From: Candidatus Kaiserbacteria bacterium
GTDB lineage: Bacteria; Patescibacteriota; Minisyncoccia; Phycocordibacterales; UBA12088
DNA: 13,367 bases
NCBI GenBank assembly: GCA_003561715.1
Contig: PWVU01000114.1
Span: 1-13,367 of the forward strand
Direction of reading: 5' to 3'
Position 1 is the first letter of the stretch, and every line of letters begins with the position of its first letter. The notes below the pieces were generated by a model that searched no databases, was not told the origin of the DNA, and was given only the letters and a program-made list of their open reading frames with translations. A program made the translations under genes and the position numbers. Shown here piece after piece: positions 7,724-13,227 of this stretch.

Positions 7724-7828
7724 CGTCCAGCACCACTTTTGTGCGGAAAGAGCAATCCACATCAAATCTCATATTTACATGAAATTTTGTATGTGGACAA
7801 AATTTCCATACAAAAGTGGTGCTGGACG
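7724..7828 (+). repeat. palindromic insert 3, in the P12/P13 region of RNase P RNA (105 nt)
   Basis: The arms are a 19-bp perfect inverted repeat, CGTCCAGCACCACTTTTGT (7724-7742) with its complement at 7810-7828. The inner stem is GGAAA (7745-7749) with TTTCC (7803-7807), then TCCACAT with ATGTGGA. CATCAAATCTC is at 7760-7770. The two bases on each side between arm and inner stem (GC and AT) are the same as in insert 2. It lies in the specificity domain between a GTGAAA-containing segment and P14. Confidence 0.9.
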
Positions 7829-7888
7829 AGTCCACTGGGTAACCAGTGGGGTGAAACGGCTAAACTCTAACCTCTGTGCAAGGCCGTG

Positions 7889-8082
7889 CTACCCGCATCA
7901 CATGGGATGTGATGCGGAAATGCCAAGCACAAAATGACAAGTTCCAAATAAATCACAAGCATCAAATCTCAAAAGCTCAAACCAGTAGCTTGAATATTTT
8001 GGATTTTTAATTTGGATATTATTTGCTTTTTGTTATTTTGTTTTTTGGATTTCCCGCATCGCGCTTCGCGCGATGCGGGTAG
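7889..8082 (+). repeat. insert 4, in the P15-P17 region of RNase P RNA, with two competing hairpins
   Basis: CTACCCGCATC (7889-7899) pairs perfectly with GATGCGGGTAG (8072-8082) and would close the region as one long stem. Each end can instead fold alone: CCGCATCACAT/ATGTGATGCGG around GGG (7893-7917), and CCCGCATCGCG/CGCGATGCGGG (8053-8079). The 135 nt between (7918-8052) are A/T-rich, form a loose long hairpin centred on AGCT...AGCT near 7974-7991, and contain CATCAAATCTC (7960-7970), shared with inserts 2 and 3. Confidence 0.75.
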
Positions 8083-8131
8083 AGTGCCGCACGAGGTCGT
8101 CGGCAACGACGATCCCAGATACATTGTTGCC

Positions 8132-8236
8132 CATCGCCACACCTAATCCCACTGCAATACATCCCGGAAGCCCTACGTCTGCTTAATTTCAGCAAACAAC
8201 GACCGGCCGATTGTGTGAGGATTAGGTGTGGCGATG
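8132..8236 (+). repeat. palindromic insert 5, in J2/4 of RNase P RNA (105 nt)
   Basis: The arms are an 18-bp perfect inverted repeat, CATCGCCACACCTAATCC (8132-8149) with its complement at 8219-8236, continued by an imperfect inner stem (CACTGCAAT with ATTGTGTG). It starts at the base after the P2 3' strand and ends at the base before the conserved ACAGAA, the position of the optional helix P19. The arm sequence differs from that of inserts 1-3, though the length is the same; the interior is G/C-richer. Confidence 0.88.
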
Positions 8237-8271
8237 ACAGAATTCGGCTTATCGACACCATACTGCACACA

Positions 8272-8303
8272 AATGACGCGCGCCCTTTTGGGCGCGCGTC
8301 ATT
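8272..8303. terminator. strong hairpin between the convergent rnpB and 8325-9977 genes
   Basis: AATGACGCGCGCCC (8272-8285) and its exact complement (8290-8303) form a 14-bp, G/C-rich stem with a TTTT loop. It begins 12 nt past the P1 3' strand of the RNase P RNA and lies 21 nt beyond the stop codon of the minus-strand operon. No T-tract follows on either strand, so it may act as a two-way barrier or a 3'-end processing hairpin rather than a textbook intrinsic terminator. Confidence 0.6.
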
Positions 8304-8324
8304 GTGTAGATATATTGAAGAGTG

Positions 8325-9977
8325 CTACCGCGCCCGCAAAAGCTCATCACGTTCGAACCGAAGCAGAAGGACACCAAGATCGGACTCTACCGACGCAAAG
8401 TCGTCGCGGTATGGGCGATACCTTGCAAGATCATACGAACCCATATCAACACGATTGCGTGCCATGCGCCAAAAAGCTCGCCGCATCGCTTCCGACTCTA
8501 TCGACTCAATACGGTCAATAACCGAGTCACCGTTTGATGCAACAATGATCATATTCTGTAACATGTACGAGTCCGGGTCATTTACGGCAAACAGTTCGAC
8601 CATCGGAAATACTCGTGCCATAGTGTTATATACCGAAAACAATGCCGAGGGCGGGCGTGGGTCAAGCGAACCGATGATATTGATCATAAACACTCCTTCT
8701 GGCGCCAGGCGCTCATGTGCTAATCGGAAAAACTCCTCCGTCATCACATGAGACGGGACCGAGAAGACCGATGCGAAGACATCCGAAAAAATATACTCGT
8801 ACTGCTGATCGGTTCGCCGCAAATAGACGCGTGCATCATCGATAACGTACTCAAGCCGCTCAGATTCCGGTACAGTAAAATACGTATACGAAATCCGCGG
8901 AAGGATAGGTTCGATATCTACCACCACAATATGGGTATCCTCGGTCGCATCATACAGCGCGTGCGCCTGCGATGCCGATCCGCCCCCCAGAAACAGTGCC
9001 CGCTCCGGCTTGGGAGCGTAGAGCAAATGCAAATCTTGATACAGAGCATAATCGAAAATAAGACGACCGGTCACCAGGCTAATACCTGATGATAATCCTC
9101 GGTCCAATACGAGAATGCGCGCCGGCTCGTTTCGATACTTGGTATCAAGCACCGATACGGTCTGATACACCCCCTCTTCCTGATGGACAATAGTACCCGC
9201 ATAGGGCAAGGGAACTGTTACTCCGTCTACCTGTATCCCGTAGCCAACCCCGGACACCAATATCCACGCAAGAATGATCGAGATACGTGTGCGCCGTTCA
9301 CTGCGATACACCATCCACCCGACACCACCCCAAAAGATAAGGATGAGCGAGAGACAGATCACGGTCCATGAAATAGCATAGTTTGGTATCAGCCAAAAAC
9401 CCGCGGCGATACTTCCGGCAATGCTACCGGCAGTGGAGAATGCAAAAAGTGCACCCGCAGTCTGCCCCGCCGCGGTAATACCTCGATCCATGATCGCCAA
9501 CTTGATCGCGTACGGTGACACCATACCCAATACGAACGCAGGGATCAAAAATGCGATGGTCGATCCGATCAGCGATCCCCACACCATTGAATAGGTAATC
9601 GTACTTACTGCGCTCAGTATGAGTGGCACACTGGCATAAAAGACTAATGACACAACACCTCCGATACAGATCAAGCGATAGAACGACACGCGCTCAGCTC
9701 CCCTGTCCGCATACCATCCGCCCACCAAATACCCCAAGCTTAATCCCGCCAATACGACGGTAATGACACTCGAAAAAGAAAAGATCGTACTGCCAAAGAA
9801 TGGCGAGAGCATCCGAAACGCGATCGTCTCAAGTGCCAAGACCGCAAAGCCGGTGACAAAGACCGACAAGTAGAGTGCCAAGACCGCACCGCGCTCGCGC
9901 GGCGCACTGCCATGGGTCTCCATCGCACCATCCGACTTGCTGTCTTGTTCTTTTGTCTGTCCAACTGAAGTATTCAT
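8325..9977 (-). CDS. membrane-fused spermidine-synthase-like protein
   Basis: From the ATG at 9977 the protein is 550 aa. The N-terminal half (about 30-250) has seven or eight hydrophobic segments and the signature LETIAFRMLSPFFGST found in fused membrane/spermidine synthase-like proteins. The C-terminal half (about 275-550) is a Rossmann methyltransferase-like domain: FLGGGSASQAHAL (329-341), VVDIEP (352-357), DDARVYLRRT (380-389) and YIFSDVFAS (395-403). The aminopropyltransferase active-site aspartate segment is not conserved as in SpeE, and neither methionine-cycle nor decarboxylase genes are near, so polyamine synthesis is doubtful. The frame also allows a GTG at 9995 overlapping the previous stop, but AAGGA lies 8 nt before the ATG at 9977, which decides the start. 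It is the last gene of a three-gene operon. Confidence 0.85.
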   Translation of the reverse strand: MNTSVGQTKEQDSKSDGAMETHGSAPRERGAVLALYLSVFVTGFAVLALETIAFRMLSPFFGSTIFSFSSVITVVLAGLSLGYLVGGWYADRGAERVSFYRLICIGGVVSLVFYASVPLILSAVSTITYSMVWGSLIGSTIAFLIPAFVLGMVSPYAIKLAIMDRGITAAGQTAGALFAFSTAGSIAGSIAAGFWLIPNYAISWTVICLSLILIFWGGVGWMVYRSERRTRISIILAWILVSGVGYGIQVDGVTVPLPYAGTIVHQEEGVYQTVSVLDTKYRNEPARILVLDRGLSSGISLVTGRLIFDYALYQDLHLLYAPKPERALFLGGGSASQAHALYDATEDTHIVVVDIEPILPRISYTYFTVPESERLEYVIDDARVYLRRTDQQYEYIFSDVFASVFSVPSHVMTEEFFRLAHERLAPEGVFMINIIGSLDPRPPSALFSVYNTMARVFPMVELFAVNDPDSYMLQNMIIVASNGDSVIDRIESIESEAMRRAFWRMARNRVDMGSYDLARYRPYRDDFASVESDLGVLLLRFERDELLRAR

Positions 9978-9994
9978 GCCCTCGGTCCTTATCA

Positions 9995-10636
9995 CTACTC
10001 ATCGCTAACGACCTGCTCCTCTGTACTCGAAACATTCCCCTCATCGCGCACCGTCGCATCCGCATCATAATAATCGAATGCAGTTGCATTTTCGGTTATT
10101 TGCACAACATCACCAACGGCAAGCTCGGCACGTGCGGCAACGCCCGCCACAACTTCAAGCACGTACCGCGCCGGCTCCTCCGGGCGAAATACGTCCGGAT
10201 AGGTCTCTGGCGCAACATCTGGCGCTATGTGCACAACCCGAAATTCGTCATCAAGCCATATAATATCAATTGCATAGTTCATATCCTTCATCCATATACC
10301 ATGCGTATCACTGGTCGGAAACACAAAGAACAACCCCTCTTGTTGCGCAAGCGACTCCGTGCCGGAAAGACCTTGTATGCGCGCTTGATCGGAAGCAACC
10401 ACGCGCACGATGATCGACACCTCCTCACCAAGCTCAATCGAAAGCACGTCATTGTCCCCATACGGAACCGGATCTTGCGTGGTCAGCACAGGCGCCATGG
10501 CACGTTTTGAATTACCATCGATAATCACAAGGCCCACAATACCCGCAAGAATGAGTAGTCCGATAAGGAACGTGAGTGTAGTGGATCGAGAAGATGTTGC
10601 TTCGGTACTCATTGAAGTATGATTTTGCGATGACAC
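9995..10636 (-). CDS. membrane-anchored DUF192 protein
   Basis: A 213-aa protein with a short polar N-terminus, one membrane segment (about 20-39, LTFLIGLLILAGIVGLVII) and a DUF192 domain (about 62-182). The family motifs are clear: RIQGLSG (86-92), EGLFFVFP (100-107), HGIWMKDMNYAIDIIWLD (112-129) and YVLEVVAGVAARAELAVGD (158-176). DUF192 proteins are small, usually exported or anchored, and of unproven function. The C-terminal 30 residues are acidic and probably disordered. The start is a GTG at 10636, supported by GGGGGAG four bases upstream; the ATG at 10612 has no such site. It lies 21 nt after the DNPH1-like gene and 17 nt before the spermidine-synthase-like ATG. Confidence 0.88.
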   Translation of the reverse strand: MSSQNHTSMSTEATSSRSTTLTFLIGLLILAGIVGLVIIDGNSKRAMAPVLTTQDPVPYGDNDVLSIELGEEVSIIVRVVASDQARIQGLSGTESLAQQEGLFFVFPTSDTHGIWMKDMNYAIDIIWLDDEFRVVHIAPDVAPETYPDVFRPEEPARYVLEVVAGVAARAELAVGDVVQITENATAFDYYDADATVRDEGNVSSTEEQVVSDE

Positions 10637-10657
10637 TAAACTCCCCCGAGGAATTCT

Positions 10658-11080
10658 TTAGGAGCCGGCATACGTGGTGCAGTACTCTCGCAATAGCTCC
10701 GCCGCGTCAGTTAGATTCGTGTACGTACGCACATCCAAGTTGGGGTTGCCACCAATCATGGCCGAGACCCGCGCACCGGGCAATGTGCGGTGAAGACACA
10801 AGATGCGCTTGCTCATAGCCTCCGCTTGTGCAATCTCATAGCCCACACCCAAGCTTGGCTTGGTAACTTCAGCAACAATCACGTCTGCCTGGCGCAACCA
10901 TGCCATATCGCGCTCGTATATCTCTTCAGAAGTAAGATCTTCACGCGCATCGGTAATACTATGCTTCCCAATATGCTCAGTAAACACTTCGCCGTATTTT
11001 TTTAGCTCGTCGATCAGCGAAAGGTAGATATCAAGATCATCACGGCCACCGCGAATTGACCCGGCAAAATAAATAGTCAT
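10658..11080 (-). CDS. DNPH1/RCL-type 2'-deoxynucleoside 5'-phosphate N-hydrolase
   Basis: From the ATG at 11080 this is a 140-aa cytoplasmic protein of the nucleoside 2-deoxyribosyltransferase superfamily. It matches mammalian RCL/DNPH1 along most of its length: IYFAGSIRGGRDD (3-15), TEHIGKH (34-40), ERDMAWLRQADVIVAEVTKPSLGVGYE (56-82) with the acidic residues D58, D66 and E71, KRILCL (91-96) and SAMIGG (106-111). The expected reaction cleaves the N-glycosidic bond of deoxynucleoside monophosphates, for clean-up or salvage of the base. The frame is open to 11125, but the family begins at the first beta strand, and an extended -10 lies in that extra stretch. First gene of the operon with DUF192 and the spermidine-synthase-like gene. 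Confidence 0.9.
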   Translation of the reverse strand: MTIYFAGSIRGGRDDLDIYLSLIDELKKYGEVFTEHIGKHSITDAREDLTSEEIYERDMAWLRQADVIVAEVTKPSLGVGYEIAQAEAMSKRILCLHRTLPGARVSAMIGGNPNLDVRTYTNLTDAAELLREYCTTYAGS

Positions 11081-11089
11081 ACGCCGCGT

Positions 11090-11098
11090 ATTGTAGCA
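11090..11098 (-). promoter_or_regulatory. extended -10 promoter of the DNPH1-like operon, near-leaderless
   Basis: On the minus strand TGCTACAAT (11098 to 11090) is an extended -10 element. The ATG at 11080 follows TACAAT by nine bases, leaving a leader of about three bases. This argues against the upstream start at 11125, which would lie before the promoter. Confidence 0.6.
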
Positions 11099-11221
11099 CA
11101 CACGATCAGTAACAGTAAAATACAACCCTGCACATAAGGAATACTACAACACGACACGAAACGCGATCACTTACCGGGTAGTTCTTGGCTATGCACACAC
11201 CTCCCGCGAGCGGACACACTA

Positions 11222-11230
11222 TGCTAGGAT
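11222..11230 (+). promoter_or_regulatory. possible extended -10 promoter of the sodium channel gene
   Basis: TGCTAGGAT has the TGn extension and TAGGAT at 11225-11230, exactly nine bases before the ATG at 11240, the same geometry as the DNPH1-like gene on the other strand. AGGA within it could instead be read as a distant Shine-Dalgarno. No -35 is convincing. Confidence 0.4.
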
Positions 11231-11239
11231 ACACGTGCC

Positions 11240-12049
11240 ATGGACCGCGCACGCCTTGCCACATTCATCGAATCCAACCGCTTTCAATACACGATCATTG
11301 CGGTGATCGTGCTGAACGCAATTACACTCGGGCTTGAGACCTCGCCCACAGTCATGAACGCGATCGGCCCGACCTTGCTCACCCTCGACAAGCTCTTTAT
11401 CGGCATATTTACGATAGAGATCGCGCTCAAGCTCTACGCGTACCACTTCTCATTCTTCCGCAGTGGGTGGAATGTGTTCGACTTCACCATTGTCGCGATA
11501 TCACTCCTTCCCTTTTTGCAAGCATTCTCGGTCTTGCGCGCACTGCGCATCTTGCGCGTGCTGCGACTTATCTCGGTCGTACCGGCGTTCCGGCGAGTCG
11601 TGCAGGGATTTTTTGATGCGCTCAGCGGGCTTGCCGCGGTCGGCAGCGTCTTGATGCTTGTCTTCTACGTGTTTGCCGTAATGGCGACCAAGCTGTTTGG
11701 GCGCGAATTTCCCGAATGGTTTGGGTCGATCGGTGCATCGTTTTACTCACTCTTTCAGATCATGACCTTGGAAAGCTGGTCGATGGGCATTGCGCGGCCG
11801 GTGATGGAGGTCTACCCGCTCGCCTGGCTATTCTTTGTACCATTCATCCTCATCACCACCTTTGCCGTCCTGAACCTCATCATTGGTATCATTGTAAGCT
11901 CAATGCAAAATATTCAAGAGGCGGAAAAGAAATTGCTCGAAGACGAATTCCGCGAGCAACACAAACACACCGAAGATATTGAACATACGCTCGCGTCAAT
12001 TGAGCAGTCGGTACGGGACATACGTCAACAGCTTATCAAAAAACGATAG
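11240..12049 (+). CDS. voltage-gated sodium channel, NaChBac/NavMs type
   Basis: A 269-aa single-domain ion channel, close to the usual length of bacterial Nav subunits, which work as tetramers in the cytoplasmic membrane. Segments: S1 16-36, S2 47-67 with E60, S3 76-92 with D81, S4 96-114 with gating arginines R100, R103, R106 and R109 at every third residue, S5 about 131-152, the pore helix and filter FQIMTLESWSM (172-182), S6 about 195-222 and a charged C-terminal helix (225-268) that probably forms the tetramer coiled coil. The TLESWSM filter, one Glu per subunit, is the bacterial sodium-selective form; calcium-selective engineered or natural variants carry extra Asp residues. It is single-gene, divergent from the DNPH1-like operon and convergent with the LRV-like gene. 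Confidence 0.95.
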   Translation: MDRARLATFIESNRFQYTIIAVIVLNAITLGLETSPTVMNAIGPTLLTLDKLFIGIFTIEIALKLYAYHFSFFRSGWNVFDFTIVAISLLPFLQAFSVLRALRILRVLRLISVVPAFRRVVQGFFDALSGLAAVGSVLMLVFYVFAVMATKLFGREFPEWFGSIGASFYSLFQIMTLESWSMGIARPVMEVYPLAWLFFVPFILITTFAVLNLIIGIIVSSMQNIQEAEKKLLEDEFREQHKHTEDIEHTLASIEQSVRDIRQQLIKKR

Positions 12050-12065
12050 TCGTTATCGCTATCGT
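12043..12065. terminator. small inverted repeat between convergent genes
   Basis: ACGATAG (12043-12049) and CTATCGT (12059-12065) form a 7-bp stem with a 9-nt loop. Each arm contains the stop codon of one of the two converging genes. It is short and A/T-balanced with no T-tract, so a terminator role is only possible. Confidence 0.25.
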
Positions 12066-13117
12066 GTTGTCCACCCTTCGCTCTCTCCAACACTCTCTGC
12101 GGGCAACTGCGAAGCAGCACCGGGCGCATACATCTTCTGTCGTGCCTCATGAACAATATCCGCCGGCACCGAAGGATTTCGAGACAACCTATCCAATAAC
12201 AAATTTTTATCTTTTTGTGCACAATCAGGGCTATAACTGCATTGATACTCACGCCCCAGGAGTATCCTGAATATATGTTCGGGCGTTTGGGTATTTTCCG
12301 CCAAGTAGTAGTCAACGTATTGTTCCTCCCGTTCGATAAGTTTTTCAAAGACATCCGGTGGACTGTTGCGATTGTGTGCCAAGCTCCAGTCGATCACCGA
12401 CTCTTCGTATGCAACTAAACGACTCAGCACATGCACTGGAGTGTTGGGATTGCTCGCCACACTCGAAAGAACATACATACGCCAAACTTGATCCATTCCG
12501 GGAAAGTCAACCTCAGCTAAAAACTCGAGAGTTTCCGAGCGTGTATGTTCATGACTCGCAACAAGTCGCATCACGGCAAGTCCGCGCGATTGATTCTCAC
12601 CCATGATCGGGAAATACGAACCCATGGGTTTGAATAATTTCGGGTCCTCGATGAGTGCGATGTCATGGAGCAGCTCTGATGAAGCCAAAGGGTGTTGGGC
12701 GATCATACCCAATACAAACTTGTTTCTATTCAGTGGACCCGCTTCAAATGCATACTGCAATTCTTCAAGAGTATCGATGGTTTCAATATGCGCGGTGACA
12801 CGAATAAGTGTCACTTGATAAACTGCGGTAACGACAAATAGAAGCGTGAGCCCTGCACCAATACATGCCGCAACGATCGCTTTCCAACGCGACACCGAGA
12901 TCTTTGATCGGTACCAGAGAACGAAATACGTAACCGACGTACCAACAAGAAAGAAATATATGAAGGCAAGGGTAAAGGGTATCGGAAGAAATAGTATGCC
13001 AATGCTCGCCGTCGACGAACTGGATTGATTGATGACGTGCAACTCGAGTAATACGATCGCCACACCGGCAATCAAGCCGCATACTACGCCAGCTCGTTTA
13101 GGAGTTATCAGTGACAT
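12059..13117 (-). CDS. membrane protein with LRV-like repeats
   Basis: I do not recognise a named gene. From the ATG at 13117 the protein is 352 aa. The first 105 residues hold about four hydrophobic segments (10-29, 39-70 as a pair, 78-105). The rest is a cytoplasmic or extracytoplasmic array of about six helical repeats resembling the leucine-rich repeat variant pattern xLAxNPxTPxxVLxxL: IAQHPLASSELLHDIA, VASHEHTRSETLEFLA, VASNPNTPVHVLSRLV, LAHNRNSPPDVFEKLI, LAENTQTPEHIFRILL and LSRNPSVPADIVHEAR. Spacing is uneven, with an insertion after the first repeat and a CSYSPDC segment before the last. Such arrays usually bind partners, so a membrane-tethered scaffold is a guess. A TTG at 13144 is an alternative start. 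A weak extended -10 (TGCTATTCG, 13156 to 13148) lies just upstream. Confidence 0.75.
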   Translation of the reverse strand: MSLITPKRAGVVCGLIAGVAIVLLELHVINQSSSSTASIGILFLPIPFTLAFIYFFLVGTSVTYFVLWYRSKISVSRWKAIVAACIGAGLTLLFVVTAVYQVTLIRVTAHIETIDTLEELQYAFEAGPLNRNKFVLGMIAQHPLASSELLHDIALIEDPKLFKPMGSYFPIMGENQSRGLAVMRLVASHEHTRSETLEFLAEVDFPGMDQVWRMYVLSSVASNPNTPVHVLSRLVAYEESVIDWSLAHNRNSPPDVFEKLIEREEQYVDYYLAENTQTPEHIFRILLGREYQCSYSPDCAQKDKNLLLDRLSRNPSVPADIVHEARQKMYAPGAASQLPAESVGESEGWTTR

Positions 13118-13227
13118 GAATGAGTTTGGGAATACACGTACCAATTGCGAATAGCATAGGCCTTACAAACATCATGCGCAATATGTATTACTCACACAAT
13201 ATGCCTCGATAGTACTAAGCGACTCGA

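Larger units (their letters stand above)
7395..8262 (+). ncRNA. rnpB: RNase P RNA with five large hairpin inserts
   Basis: This is the catalytic RNA of RNase P, which matures tRNA 5' ends. The core can be traced by pairing. P1 is GGTGTC (7396-7401) with GACACC (8254-8259). P2 is GGCAACA (7403-7409) with TGTTGCC (8125-8131). P4 is AAG-U-CCGAA (7519-7527, with the conserved bulged U at 7522) with TTCGGCTT (8243-8250). P5 is CACAG (7528-7532) with CTGTG (7874-7878). P8 is at 7648-7660, P14 at 7832-7849 with a GTAA loop, and P18 at 8097-8112 with a GCAA loop. Family-conserved stretches include GAGGAAAGTCCG (7514-7525), GCGAACAGA (7689-7697), TAAACTC (7861-7867), GCAAGGCC (7879-7886), AGATACATTG and ACAGAA (8237-8242) before TTCGGCTTATC. 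It is about 865 nt, against roughly 350-400 normally; removing the inserts leaves about 310 nt. Ends are inferred from promoter and P1. Confidence 0.93.

Noticed and set aside
7411..7828. Six copies of a 16-base word at roughly regular spacing, resembling a CRISPR array
   Set aside because: The copies alternate in orientation as inverted pairs, lie inside the RNase P RNA gene, and have no uniform spacers or cas operon beside them.
7330..7835. Several short open frames on both strands across the RNase P RNA region, repeating similar peptides such as YKSGAG and QHHFC
   Set aside because: The repeated peptides are only translations of the repeated insert arms. None has a start signal, and the DNA is explained by a structured RNA.
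125..8178. The word AAGCCCTACG at about 126, 7326 and 8169
   Set aside because: Ten bases with no shared flanks or common position relative to genes; it is most likely chance.
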